This document shows, in pieces, positions 14,645 to 22,845 of a stretch of DNA of 24,621 nucleotides. The stretch covers positions 1 to 24,621 of IMG/VR virus record IMGVR_UViG_3300020471_000031; one strand, 5' to 3'. Under the pieces are notes generated by a model, which saw only the letters and a list, made by a program, of their open reading frames with translations, did no database searches and was not told the DNA's origin. A program made the position numbers and the translations under genes. Within the stretch, counting starts at the first letter, position 1. Every line of letters starts with the position of its first letter. This stretch comes from a virus.

Positions 14645-15332
14645 AGTCGTAGTTTTCGTGTTGTAAAATCTTAGCTAAACGTGCATTAAGTAAAGCATCA
14701 TCGTCTGATAATCCTCGTTCTCTAAAGGCTTGGCAAATTGCTTCCCACTTAGAGTCATGTTTGTTTAGTAAATCTAATGCACGTTTCACTCCTATTCCTG
14801 GGCAACCTGCGTAACCATCTGTAGGATCGCCAGCTAGCGATTGTATTAGATGCCACTTGTCCCCATCTTCTTTTGTAATCTCTTCAACTTCATCCGTAAG
14901 ATTCCATAGAACCCCAGGGATTTGTTTCATATCTTTATCAGGACTCACCACAATGTTATCTAGACTTGCATACTTAGGGTCGGTTGCATCAATTCCAATC
15001 GAATCATCTGCTTCTAATCCTTTACGGCATACAAAATTGTAGTTATCTTGACAATGGTTGACCAATCTTCTATATCCTAGTGGCTTACGCCTATTTCGAT
15101 GTCCCTTGTAATCGGGATAAATTTTCTTCCTAAAATTTTCAGTACTAGAAAAATAGAGAATAATCTCATCATCCATCATAGCGGTCTTGACTTTCTTAAT
15201 TTCTCTCTCAAAGATCTTCAGAACACTACTAAAATTGGATTGTGTTACAATAACATCATTTCCAAAATCAATACCTTCTTCACACGCTTGAGCAGCCTTA
15301 TAGGCTAAAAAATCACAGTCAATTAATAGCAT
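14604..15332 (-). CDS. 5'-3' exonuclease (T7 gp6-like)
   Basis: A 242-residue nuclease of the flap endonuclease / 5'-3' exonuclease family. Metal-binding acidic clusters are visible: D5 and D7 (MLLIDCDFLAYKAAQ), a central KGLEADDSIGID, and VSPDKDMKQIPG. A helix-hairpin-helix follows (GCPGIGVKRALDLL). The basic arch residues KIYPDYKGHRNRRK are also present. In T7, gp6 removes RNA primers and degrades host DNA made accessible by gp3. The start is ATG 15332, which shares one base with the polymerase stop (TAATG); the open frame upstream to 15350 has only a TTG. Confidence 0.93.
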   Translation of the reverse strand: MLLIDCDFLAYKAAQACEEGIDFGNDVIVTQSNFSSVLKIFEREIKKVKTAMMDDEIILYFSSTENFRKKIYPDYKGHRNRRKPLGYRRLVNHCQDNYNFVCRKGLEADDSIGIDATDPKYASLDNIVVSPDKDMKQIPGVLWNLTDEVEEITKEDGDKWHLIQSLAGDPTDGYAGCPGIGVKRALDLLNKHDSKWEAICQAFRERGLSDDDALLNARLAKILQHENYDYDREEPILWTPVL

Positions 15333-16600
15333 TAGTGTACCTCGGCCCAATTATCACCTATATTTGCATCAGCAGCTATAGGGATTCTCAGTTTGTAGTA
15401 TTCACCAGCTTGAGCAGCAGACATTTTACAAGTAAAAGCAACGTATTTCGCCAATGATGGTGGCGAGGCTAATACCTGTTCGTCATGCACAAAGGCGTAC
15501 CTTTCATGCTCAAAGTTAGATATTTTTAAGTTCTCGTCTGTAATAAGACACCACCTCTTCGCAATTACCCCTGCGGATGACTGCAAAAGGAAGTTTAAAG
15601 CCTTATGTCCAGAGTTAACATGTATATCACGCCCATCTATAGAACGTATAGTACCTTTTTCAGCAACTTTTTTAGTAGCTTCAACTAGATCTTTAAGGCC
15701 AGGAATTGCTTCCATATATGCCTTTCTAATCTCAGCCCCTTTTTTCTTTGCTTCTTCAGGTGATAACATGTTGTCATATGATAAGCCTAGTTTCTGGTTT
15801 CCCCCGCCATATAAAAAGCAGTAAGTTACAGTCTTGACTTGTCTACGAGTTATGCCGATCTTATCAGCATTTTCTTGGTGAATATCTCCGTTAAGTAATA
15901 TATCTGCGTATCGTCCCCCATCGTAACGGGCTAGATAATGTGCAAACATTCTTAACTCAATCCCTGCAAGGTCACTGTCAATCAGTTTCCATCCAGGTTT
16001 TGTAATAAACAACTCACGACAATCCTTATCGGAACTGACTTGTGCCAGATTCGGTGTTGCGTGGGCCATTCGGTGCGTGGCAGCCCCTATAAAACAGGAG
16101 TGGTGAAGCCTGCCATCCTTGACTAACTTCAACCATGCATTACTGCCTTGCGACAACATTCCGAGCTTCTTTTGGATAATCAGAATCTCAAGGAATAGTA
16201 ATGCTTCATCTGTGCCTATCTCTTTTAAAACAGTCTCATCAATGACTGGTTTACCAGTAGGCGTTAATTTGTTTGGGTTCCAACCTTGAAAGGTTTTGAA
16301 CCACCAAGCAATGTGTTCTCTGCTACTAGCATTGAAATCTTTTAAGCGTTGCATTTCGCAACCTTTAACGTAACCTTGCTTGGCATTGTCACGTTTTGGT
16401 GTGAATGAGTTACCAGGAACGTAAGTACATATGGCCTGAGTGGCCTCTCTAAGCTCCTCTAAGCGGTTCAAAAGTTTATTCTCTAACTCTTGAGCCTTCT
16501 TAACATCCAAGGGCCATCCAACCCGTTTTTGGTCCTGCATCAATTCAGCGAGACGATGCTCTAAGATGATGGGTTCAGGTATTTTTGGAAATGTTTCCAT
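15332..16600 (-). CDS. DNA polymerase, polymerase domain (second part of a split family A enzyme)
   Basis: A 422-residue polymerase domain. Motif A is SDLAGIELRMFAHYLARYD with Asp210 and Glu215; motif B is RRQVKTVTYCFLYGGG with Lys256 and Tyr260 (equal to T7 Tyr526); motif C is FVHDEQ with Asp373. The end IGDNWAEVH matches the T7 gp5 end MGPNWAICH. The thumb region between residues 60 and 95 is about half as long as in T7, so most of the thioredoxin-binding insertion is missing. The ATG at 16600 lies inside the end of the exonuclease-domain frame, without a ribosome site. A one-base insertion in the A5 run at 16582-16586 would fuse both parts into about 595 residues. Confidence 0.93.
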   Translation of the reverse strand: METFPKIPEPIILEHRLAELMQDQKRVGWPLDVKKAQELENKLLNRLEELREATQAICTYVPGNSFTPKRDNAKQGYVKGCEMQRLKDFNASSREHIAWWFKTFQGWNPNKLTPTGKPVIDETVLKEIGTDEALLFLEILIIQKKLGMLSQGSNAWLKLVKDGRLHHSCFIGAATHRMAHATPNLAQVSSDKDCRELFITKPGWKLIDSDLAGIELRMFAHYLARYDGGRYADILLNGDIHQENADKIGITRRQVKTVTYCFLYGGGNQKLGLSYDNMLSPEEAKKKGAEIRKAYMEAIPGLKDLVEATKKVAEKGTIRSIDGRDIHVNSGHKALNFLLQSSAGVIAKRWCLITDENLKISNFEHERYAFVHDEQVLASPPSLAKYVAFTCKMSAAQAGEYYKLRIPIAADANIGDNWAEVH

Positions 16601-17118
16601 AGTTTTGCGAGTACAGCGACATCTTGTTTGCAGTATTCCTGCATTTCAGGGGTCCAATTCTTCCAGTCAGTTGTATGACCGTACTCCCCTTTACGACACC
16701 TTAACCGATACCCGTAGGCTTCAAGGCTATGTGATCCATACAATTTAGCTGGCATGTCACGCCATTTCCTTGTAAGATCAATGTCTAAGAGGTTTGGATG
16801 GTAAAATCTACTGAGAATTAAGGTATCCCAGTGTTTAGCCATTAGTTTTCTAAAGAATGGGTAGTGCTTTTGTGCTTGTGCTACGTCATACGCTATTCCA
16901 TTATGACTTACGATATTATCACAAGCCATTAGACTGGTAAGTCCATTAGAAATAGAATGACTAGACATAGGCAATTCTTTAGGGTTATCCGCATATTTTT
17001 CATCATTATACTCCTCTACAAGACCTGTATCCAGATCTTGAGTGACTATACAATGAATACGGGTGGAATCTAGCCCATCTGTCTCCATGTCAAAGGCTAG
17101 GTTGAGGGTTTTTTCCAT
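16561..17118 (-). CDS. DNA polymerase, 3'-5' exonuclease domain (first part of a split family A enzyme)
   Basis: A 185-residue proofreading domain. Exo I is AFDMETDGLD with Asp10 and Glu12; Exo II is VSHNGIAYDVAQ; Exo III is YCKQDVAVLAKLW with Tyr162 and Asp166. All catalytic acids are kept. In T7 gp5 this domain is joined directly to the polymerase domain. Here the frame stops 19 codons after Asp166 (ending KYLNPSS), while the polymerase frame opens within the last 40 nt at -1 relative to it. The two products may assemble, a ribosomal slip may join them, or the break may be a base error. The ATG at 17118 overlaps the end of the small basic gene by 22 nt. Confidence 0.9.
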   Translation of the reverse strand: MEKTLNLAFDMETDGLDSTRIHCIVTQDLDTGLVEEYNDEKYADNPKELPMSSHSISNGLTSLMACDNIVSHNGIAYDVAQAQKHYPFFRKLMAKHWDTLILSRFYHPNLLDIDLTRKWRDMPAKLYGSHSLEAYGYRLRCRKGEYGHTTDWKNWTPEMQEYCKQDVAVLAKLWKHFQKYLNPSS

Positions 17119-17261
17119 GTGTAGGTTTTATCTTTGAACTGTGCCTTAGCAACAGCTTCTGATGATGGTGGTTTCGGTCTTTTTAAGTATGTGTACCAAG
17201 GGTGTTCATACTTACTCCCTTCAAAAATCCGTGGCTGGGTTGAAGTCTCTTTCAATTTCAT
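17097..17261 (-). CDS. Small basic protein between primase/helicase and DNA polymerase, 54 residues
   Basis: ATG at 17261, TAG at 17097-17099. The product begins MKLKETSTQPRIFEGSKYEH and continues PWYTYLKRPKPPSSEAVAKA. It is basic (ending KDKTYTWKKPST) and aromatic, with no membrane segment or Cys. It fills the gap of about 100 nt between the primase/helicase stop and the polymerase start, and overlaps both (41 nt and 22 nt). The non-repetitive, protein-like composition across the whole gap argues for a real gene. I do not recognise it. A replisome accessory role is only a guess from position. Confidence 0.6.
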   Translation of the reverse strand: MKLKETSTQPRIFEGSKYEHPWYTYLKRPKPPSSEAVAKAQFKDKTYTWKKPST

Positions 17262-18831
17262 GTTCAGTAAAACTACAAGTTGATAAATCGTAAGAAATTT
17301 GACATGCTATTCCAGTTTCGCCAGAATACCTGTTTTTAAGCACTCTAACAGTCGTAGAATTTCCAGTAGAGTCGGCTTGTTGATCTCTTTCGAGTGCAAT
17401 GACCGTATCTGATATTTGAGCAATTGAATGTGATCCTCTAAGTGAGGACAAGTTAACTCGACCTCCCTCTTCGTGCGAAGCCCTATCATTTGTACTTCTC
17501 CTTAAATGTGATACAAGGAATAATGCTATTCCAGTACGTTCAACTAATGATCTTAACTTGGTCATTGTTGTGTCGATCATCCTACGCTCATCCCCTTCCA
17601 GTCCTGAAAGGAGGATACTAAGGTGGTCTAAGAATACAACACGACACTCCAATCCACTGGCAAGGTATTCAATCCTATTGTATATGACATCAGGATCAAA
17701 AGAGCCGAAGCCATCGAAAAGGTAAAGATGCCAATTACCAATGGTATCACGAAAATCTTCTTTAAGTTCTGACTCATCGTGTTCTCCAAGATGTAGTGGT
17801 TTACCCACCGCTGTAGACATTAATCCAAGTGCGGTGTTTCTATTACTTGCTTCAAGCTCCACGACCCCAACCCGTTCCCCCTTTTGGAGGAGGTCAGCTG
17901 CAAGTTGACGACAGAATGAGGTTTTTCCTGTACCAGTGCCCGCAGTAATTGCAGTAAGTGTTCCGTACCTGATCCCGTGTAGTTTCTCGTTAAGTCCTTT
18001 GAATGGGTATTCATAAGCACATGGTGGTTCTGGTTGTGTAACTAATTCAAGTAGCGATTTTGCATCAATAATTCCGTCAGGACGATACGTCTTTGCGTCC
18101 CAGACAGCCCTTCTAATTGCCTCCGAATCCCCCGCTTGGAGTGCTTCAGACGCATCTTTGTACTTTTCAAGTCGTGCAATCTTCGCCTTCCCTGGTGGTA
18201 AAAGAGCCGCACATTCTTCAGCGGCTTCAATACCAGCTTGGTCATTATCGAAGAAGAGAACAATCTCGTCATAACCCTGTGTTAAATCTAGTACTTTTTG
18301 TAAGTCTTTCTTAGCCCCTGCAGCACCATTAGGTACTGACATGTGAGGCCAAGTGGGCATTGCAGCATAACCTGATACTGCATCTAATTCACCTTCATAT
18401 AGAGTCAGTCTTGACCCTTTATTGGGGAATAAGTTTTGACCAAAGAATTGGTTATCGGTATTCTTACCGTCCCAATAGAAATCTTTGCCCTTTGTTTTTA
18501 CTTTAGCCGCAACTACATGCCCCTTCTTATCGAAGTAATGGAAACGTAATACATCTCCATCTTTATGGACACGATATTTACGACAATGTTCTTCGGTGAG
18601 TTTCCGTTTCTTTAAGGAAACAGGTTGGCCTTGTATCATAGCCTTATGAGGAATTTGCGGTGATGATGGTGGCTCTTCTTCTCCAGACGTTCTAGCATTA
18701 CAGCTGAAGCAATAAGTATGACCGTCAGAGTAGACGCTGTTAGCATCGGACGAGCCACAGTTAGAGCATGCTGTATGATAGCAGAACTCGGATCCTTCAT
18801 TTGCATTTGAGCCAACTGATTGGAATTGCAT
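17221..18831 (-). CDS. Primase/helicase (T7 gp4-like)
   Basis: A 536-residue bifunctional protein (T7 gp4A has 566). The N-terminal zinc finger has Cys22-x2-Cys25-x15-Cys41-x2-Cys44, the same spacing as in T7 gp4A, so primer recognition should be intact. The Toprim primase core follows with Glu146 (LYEGELDAVSG) and Asp195/Asp197 (LFFDNDQAG). The RecA-like hexameric helicase has Walker A AGTGTGKTS (about residues 297-305), a Walker B-type CRVVFLDHLSILLSG, and SSLRGSHSIAQISDTVIALERD with a later arginine region. I chose ATG 18831, since the longer frame begins with TTG at 18939 deep inside endonuclease I. With 18831 the overlap is 35 nt. Confidence 0.93.
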   Translation of the reverse strand: MQFQSVGSNANEGSEFCYHTACSNCGSSDANSVYSDGHTYCFSCNARTSGEEEPPSSPQIPHKAMIQGQPVSLKKRKLTEEHCRKYRVHKDGDVLRFHYFDKKGHVVAAKVKTKGKDFYWDGKNTDNQFFGQNLFPNKGSRLTLYEGELDAVSGYAAMPTWPHMSVPNGAAGAKKDLQKVLDLTQGYDEIVLFFDNDQAGIEAAEECAALLPPGKAKIARLEKYKDASEALQAGDSEAIRRAVWDAKTYRPDGIIDAKSLLELVTQPEPPCAYEYPFKGLNEKLHGIRYGTLTAITAGTGTGKTSFCRQLAADLLQKGERVGVVELEASNRNTALGLMSTAVGKPLHLGEHDESELKEDFRDTIGNWHLYLFDGFGSFDPDVIYNRIEYLASGLECRVVFLDHLSILLSGLEGDERRMIDTTMTKLRSLVERTGIALFLVSHLRRSTNDRASHEEGGRVNLSSLRGSHSIAQISDTVIALERDQQADSTGNSTTVRVLKNRYSGETGIACQISYDLSTCSFTEHEIERDFNPATDF

Positions 18832-19147
18832 ATGATGCACACCACGGGAAACCGTGTTTCTCGGCCCACATGGCATAAGTGGTCTTTGAGCGTTTAGATA
18901 ATTTGTTATATGGTGATTGAAATACAAACCTAATGTCAAGGTCAGGATGAGCCTTCTTAACAGCTAGCATCTTACGTCTATCTGTTGACTTAAACCAACC
19001 CTTACATTCTAGGTAAACATCCCCAACCCTAAAGTCAGGGATGTAGTTATGTTCTATGACATAAGGTAGCTTATCTTCTTCGTAAGTATATTCCAGACCT
19101 AACCTACCTAATATAGCAGCTACCTCTTTTTCAAGAGTACTCCTCAT
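18797..19147 (-). CDS. Endonuclease I, Holliday junction resolvase (T7 gp3-like)
   Basis: A 116-residue nuclease with the endonuclease I fold. Catalytic residues line up with T7 gp3: Glu6 (RSTLEKEV; T7 Glu20), Asp38 (YIPDF; Asp55), Glu47 and Lys49 (VYLECKGW; Glu65 and Lys67). The later blocks DRRKMLAVKKAHPDLDIRFVF and YAMWAEKHGF also match (DRKKHLLIREQHPELDIRIVF in T7). It cuts branched DNA and, in T7, starts host DNA breakdown and resolves replication branches. It is shorter than T7 gp3 (149) at both ends. The start shares one base with the ssDNA-binding protein stop (TAATG). Confidence 0.95.
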   Translation of the reverse strand: MRSTLEKEVAAILGRLGLEYTYEEDKLPYVIEHNYIPDFRVGDVYLECKGWFKSTDRRKMLAVKKAHPDLDIRFVFQSPYNKLSKRSKTTYAMWAEKHGFPWCASYAIPISWLKCK

Positions 19148-19722
19148 TAGAAGTCTTCATCCTCTTCAGTGTCTTCAGCAGCTACAGGGTTGGGTGCGGA
19201 TACCTTGAATCCTTTCGTGGCTCCGAACAATGCTGTAGCTTCTTCTGGGGTCATATCCCCGTCATCAACAACACCAGCTCCAGTATTTAAACTGACAACT
19301 TGTACTGCCTTTAACTTCAATGATGTACCAATATCACCTGCTGGTAGGACGTATGGCTTTTGGAAAAAAGCTAACTTAACCATCGTACCGCTATATATAG
19401 GGGTAGTCTCGTCAGTTATTGCAGTACCTTCCGTGTCAACGACAACAGGTACATACTTGTCTCCATCTTTCCAACTGAAACGTACTTGATAGAATCCTGG
19501 CTTGCTATCTATTTCTTCCCAAGGCTCAGGTTTTACTGTAACTCTTTTAGGGTTCTTTGCCTTGCTTCTAGCCCATTCAAGAGCACTTTCACGCTCTTCC
19601 TCTAGGTCTTTCACAATACTCTCTGGTAAGACAGCAGCTAATTTATAGCCCCACTCCCCAGGTTTTAGAACGGCTTGGAACCCATCGAGTAATACAGGTT
19701 CTTTAGTGACATAAGTAGTCAT
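19147..19722 (-). CDS. Single-stranded-DNA-binding protein (T7 gp2.5-like)
   Basis: A 191-residue protein (T7 gp2.5 has 232) in the gp2.5 position between RNA polymerase and endonuclease I. The N-terminal two thirds have alternating strands fitting an OB-fold (GFYQVRFSWKDGDKYVPVVV, SGTMVKLAFFQKPYVLPAG, SLKLKAVQVVSL). The C-terminus is very acidic and ends in Phe (AEDTEEDEDF), the tail by which gp2.5-type proteins contact polymerase and helicase. I chose ATG 19722, 5 nt after the RNA polymerase stop; the frame extends to a TTG at 19734, which overlaps that gene. It coats single-stranded DNA during replication and recombination. Confidence 0.9.
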   Translation of the reverse strand: MTTYVTKEPVLLDGFQAVLKPGEWGYKLAAVLPESIVKDLEEERESALEWARSKAKNPKRVTVKPEPWEEIDSKPGFYQVRFSWKDGDKYVPVVVDTEGTAITDETTPIYSGTMVKLAFFQKPYVLPAGDIGTSLKLKAVQVVSLNTGAGVVDDGDMTPEEATALFGATKGFKVSAPNPVAAEDTEEDEDF

Positions 19723-19727
19723 GGTGT

Positions 19728-22100
19728 TTAACAAAAAAAGTAAGTGGAATTAGTGACAACATTAGGGTCTAATGTGCCTACTATTGGCGGTGGCTCTGAT
19801 GCATTAATGGTTTTTCCAAAACGTGTAAGCCAGCAATCTCTTGTGAAGATATCGGTGTAGGTTTCTCGCACAAGTGTATTGAGTGTTCCCATGTCTCCTG
19901 CTCTACAAAGAACGGAATCATGGATGACTGTGAATGGTCCATTAAACTTTTGAAAAGAACTGTGCAGTATGGAGGCATCCAGAGAATGTATGAAATTAGG
20001 AGCAGTACTAGACCGATGTTTTCTAGGACAAGGGGTTTCAATAACCTTCCCGTCCTCATCTGTCTTAGGTATGTTAACCCTGACTCTACCTAATAACTGT
20101 AATCTCATTTGAACTGTTTCAATATGGTTCCTTACTTGATTAACTACGAAACCTGTTGGGGTTTCCCATTCAACTTCAGTACCACCATTCTTGATGTATT
20201 CTCCTACATGTTTCTTGATCCAACGCATAACACGCATTGGTCCAGGAACTATAGCATCCATACTTTTATAGACAGCATTGACAACCTCAGTTAACTCATC
20301 AGGTTCAGGGTCTATATCCTTCTCCTTCAAAGCTTCCCTTATGTACTTCCGAGATGAGTCTTTAGTAGCATTATAGGGTATAGTCATCACGGTTCTTTTG
20401 ACCGTCTTCCTGTCCATCCAAGATTGCATCCGTTCAGGCAGATACTTCTTGGCTTCTATGGCAACAGCTTTATATGCATCACTAGGTCTATCAGCAGGAC
20501 ACACGTTAACAAGACCAGCTGTACTAGCATCTTTAGCTAGACCAGCAAGAATCTGGAGTCCTGAGCACGTAGCATCTACGGCTACCATTAAACCTGTGGT
20601 ATTCTTATCACACACTATGCAACAATGGTAGTATTCGTGACATGCAGCCATGAACTGCCAAGGCTCTTCTACACCTTCCCAATCAGGAAGATTACCTATC
20701 GGGTCTTTAGCGACCCTTGTGATTAAGTCTCGATTATTATCTACCCATTGCACTCTCTCGATGATGGTGGCTTTATCTAAACCAAAAGTAGTAGCCACTT
20801 GAAAGGCTAACCACGTTGACACTGTTCCCCCATCTTTACCTACAGGCTGTTCATCAGCGAAGCGAATACACGCCTTACCAAAGTCTGTATCTTGAGGGGT
20901 TAAGAAAGCAGGTATAGGATATGCTCTTCCTCTGTAATCAAAAGACCAGCATAAATAATAGACCTCATCTCTAAACTTTCTAGCAGCTTCCATCTGTGTT
21001 CTGGTTCTAACTGATCTCTTAAAATTAATACGATCAGCATTATAACTTTCAGCCATCAACCTTCTCCATGCCAGATTTTTCTCTTTATCCTCATCGGCAT
21101 CAGGAGGTCTTGGCGGTTTAAAAGAGGGGGATATAGGAATAAATTTCCCTACTATTCTTCCTGTTCTTTCAAACTCTTCAGCTACACCCAGAACATGAGT
21201 GTTCACACGGTATTTAACCTTCTGTAGCTTATTTAAAAAAGCTATCGGAAGTTCTCCGTGTATAATAAGGCCGTTGCTCTTTCTAGTAAGATCATGGCCC
21301 TGCATAAGTTTATTTACAACATACCCACCGTAAACAATCTTACCATCTTTATAACCCCAGTCATTAGGCTCTATCAACATAGGCCACGGGATACCGCTAA
21401 ACATCTCAGCTGTTTTGATCAGTTCATCCCTCTTTTCAGTAAAGGCTTTTGTAGGTACCACCCTTGACTTCTTACGTTTACGGTGATTGATTGTAGTATT
21501 TATTTCAAACCAGTTTGTTGTTTTCATAACAGCTAACAAACCAAACTTACCTAAAACAATACGAGTCTTTAAACTCCATTTGTCCCACCGAATGTCACGC
21601 TCACCAAACTTCTGGCTAGCTATACTTTCTTTTTGAATAGTACCACAAGCGTCATGAAAGTAGGTGTCTTCGATGTATTTCATTAGCCCAGGATGTTCAG
21701 ACTTGTACCATCTAAACTTACACTCAGCTTCTAATGCTTGACCTATCTTAGTGATAACATTAAGTACATAGTCTTCACGTTCACGAGTGCTGAATACCTG
21801 ATCGAATGTAACCTTCATTACTATTGATGCAATAGCTAATGATTCTAAGTCAGTTAAGTGTTTAGCTACAGGTTGGTAATACTTACCAGCTTGTCCATTG
21901 GTCAGCTTCCAAAACTCCTTGTCTATGTAATCCATAAGCAAGGGGAGTGCAGCCTTGATTGACGGTACTCCGTACACGCTTGCCGAACTGTACGACTTGC
22001 TCTCCAGTTTCTCTATTGAATCTCTCAGTCTCTGTTTCCCACAGGAGATTGCCTCCTGTTCCAATAGAAATTGTTGGTTTATCTGTGAGGGTGTCGCCAT
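19728..22100 (-). CDS. Single-subunit DNA-dependent RNA polymerase (T7 gp1-like)
   Basis: A 790-residue polymerase (T7 has 883). Catalytic residues are all visible: Asp509 (VAVDATCSG; T7 Asp537), Lys568 and Tyr576 (VKRTVMTIPYNATK; T7 Lys631 and Tyr639), and Asp728 (TVIHDS; T7 Asp812). The DYRGR motif lies at 388-392. The N-terminal part is shorter than in T7, but similar in the LESLAIASIVMKVTFD region. It would transcribe the middle and late genes from phage-specific promoters. The C-terminus is YFFC, unlike T7 FAFA. No ribosome site precedes ATG 22100. The gene's first 218 nt also lie in an overlapping frame (21883-22170). Confidence 0.98.
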   Translation of the reverse strand: MATPSQINQQFLLEQEAISCGKQRLRDSIEKLESKSYSSASVYGVPSIKAALPLLMDYIDKEFWKLTNGQAGKYYQPVAKHLTDLESLAIASIVMKVTFDQVFSTREREDYVLNVITKIGQALEAECKFRWYKSEHPGLMKYIEDTYFHDACGTIQKESIASQKFGERDIRWDKWSLKTRIVLGKFGLLAVMKTTNWFEINTTINHRKRKKSRVVPTKAFTEKRDELIKTAEMFSGIPWPMLIEPNDWGYKDGKIVYGGYVVNKLMQGHDLTRKSNGLIIHGELPIAFLNKLQKVKYRVNTHVLGVAEEFERTGRIVGKFIPISPSFKPPRPPDADEDKEKNLAWRRLMAESYNADRINFKRSVRTRTQMEAARKFRDEVYYLCWSFDYRGRAYPIPAFLTPQDTDFGKACIRFADEQPVGKDGGTVSTWLAFQVATTFGLDKATIIERVQWVDNNRDLITRVAKDPIGNLPDWEGVEEPWQFMAACHEYYHCCIVCDKNTTGLMVAVDATCSGLQILAGLAKDASTAGLVNVCPADRPSDAYKAVAIEAKKYLPERMQSWMDRKTVKRTVMTIPYNATKDSSRKYIREALKEKDIDPEPDELTEVVNAVYKSMDAIVPGPMRVMRWIKKHVGEYIKNGGTEVEWETPTGFVVNQVRNHIETVQMRLQLLGRVRVNIPKTDEDGKVIETPCPRKHRSSTAPNFIHSLDASILHSSFQKFNGPFTVIHDSVLCRAGDMGTLNTLVRETYTDIFTRDCWLTRFGKTINASEPPPIVGTLDPNVVTNSTYFFC

Positions 22101-22170
22101 AAGCTAATAGCATTGTGTAATCATGCTCGTCTAGAGCTTCAATCTGTTGTTGTGTCAGGTCATAGGTCAT
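21883..22170 (-). CDS. Possible 95-residue protein overlapping the RNA polymerase start
   Basis: ATG at 22170, overlapping the preceding gene by 11 nt. The first 24 residues (MTYDLTQQQIEALDEHDYTM then LLAYG) look like a genuine acidic amphipathic helix and fill the 59-nt gap before the polymerase. The remaining residues lie in a different frame inside the polymerase N-terminus. Either a small gene truly overlaps by 218 nt, or only the gap is coding-like by chance. No ribosome site is visible. I do not recognise the product. Confidence 0.35.
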   Translation of the reverse strand: MTYDLTQQQIEALDEHDYTMLLAYGDTLTDKPTISIGTGGNLLWETETERFNRETGEQVVQFGKRVRSTVNQGCTPLAYGLHRQGVLEADQWTSW

Positions 22171-22441
22171 AACATTTACATGCGGGGTAATTAGGAAAGT
22201 CTTCACAATACGATTCCATATTGTTGTAGCATTTCCAGTGTGGGAGATAGAAACCAAGTTCATTCTCAACTGTCTTATTCTTTACTTGCAAGGCTCCAAT
22301 AGCTGCGAGTACAATCAGTAGGTTGTCAACATTAGATTCATCTGGATCATAGTTGAGTACTACCTCTCCGTCCTCATCATCTATATAGTATCCTTGTCTG
22401 TCAAGTAATTGTGCGAGATCGTGTACATTAATCAAAGGCAT
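22160..22441 (-). CDS. Early protein of unknown function, 93 residues
   Basis: The product begins MPLINVHDLAQLLDRQGYYI, followed by a very acidic stretch (DDEDGEVVLNYDPDESNVD), a hydrophobic helix (NLLIVLAAIGAL) and a Cys/aromatic-rich end (YCEDFPNYPACKCYDL). Cys are clustered in the last 25 residues, which could bind a metal or form a small knot. ATG 22441 gives a 14-nt overlap with the gene before; an ATG at 22471 would add 10 residues. It is the last firm small gene before RNA polymerase. No family recognised. Confidence 0.7.
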   Translation of the reverse strand: MPLINVHDLAQLLDRQGYYIDDEDGEVVLNYDPDESNVDNLLIVLAAIGALQVKNKTVENELGFYLPHWKCYNNMESYCEDFPNYPACKCYDL

Positions 22442-22733
22442 CCTCGGGTAGTGTGTCCTGTAATTCATCATAAGTCATTAATGTGAAGTCCTCCTTATTA
22501 AGAAGTAAGGATCTCATGAACTTAGATGCGCTTCCAAATTGTTTATATGCTCGTTCCTTAACTGTACCATTCTTTAGGTACCCTCGGACAATAGCTACGT
22601 GTGACTCTGGTAAGTTCCAGTTGTCAGCAGCTCCTAAGCACATCTCGCTATCAAATTGTGTGAGTTCATCCGTGGCTTTCCATCGGTTAACCTCACTTAT
22701 TCTGTTGGGAAATGGGTCGTGTCTTGTAGCCAT
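22428..22733 (-). CDS. Early protein of unknown function, 101 residues
   Basis: Begins MATRHDPFPNRISEVNRWKA from ATG 22733; the open frame upstream to 22778 has only a TTG. It contains a helix-turn-helix-like stretch (PESHVAIVRGYLKNGTVKERAYKQFGSASKFMRSLL, about residues 43-78) and an acidic end (TYDELQDTLPEDAFD). The stretch suggests a small DNA-binding or host-takeover protein, but I cannot match it to a family. It overlaps the small membrane protein gene upstream by 41 nt and the next gene by 14 nt. Confidence 0.75.
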   Translation of the reverse strand: MATRHDPFPNRISEVNRWKATDELTQFDSEMCLGAADNWNLPESHVAIVRGYLKNGTVKERAYKQFGSASKFMRSLLLNKEDFTLMTYDELQDTLPEDAFD

Positions 22734-22845
22734 TGTATTTACTAGGTGGGTCTTTGGTAGTGTGGATAGAAGTAACAACGATCATGCCTATGAATAGCCA
22801 GGCTAAACCGCTTATGGGATATACCCATTCTGGTTTGTCACTCAT
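22693..22845 (-). CDS. 50-residue single-span membrane protein
   Basis: ATG at 22845, TGA at 22693-22695. The product begins MSDKPEWVYPISGLAWLFIG and continues MIVVTSIHTTKDPPSKYNGY. A membrane helix is clear at residues 9-27, with a short acidic N-terminus and a basic C-terminus. The ATG overlaps the preceding stop by 8 nt (ATGAGTGA), the same arrangement used at 24014-24021. It accounts for the gap of about 100 nt between the two flanking genes. Small early membrane proteins in T7-like phages often target host envelope enzymes or superinfection; no specific role can be assigned. Confidence 0.65.
   Translation of the reverse strand: MSDKPEWVYPISGLAWLFIGMIVVTSIHTTKDPPSKYNGYKTRPISQQNK

Noticed and set aside
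17221-18939. Longer primase/helicase start at 18939
   Set aside because: The codon is TTG, lies 140 nt inside endonuclease I, and the zinc finger has the T7-like distance from the ATG at 18831.
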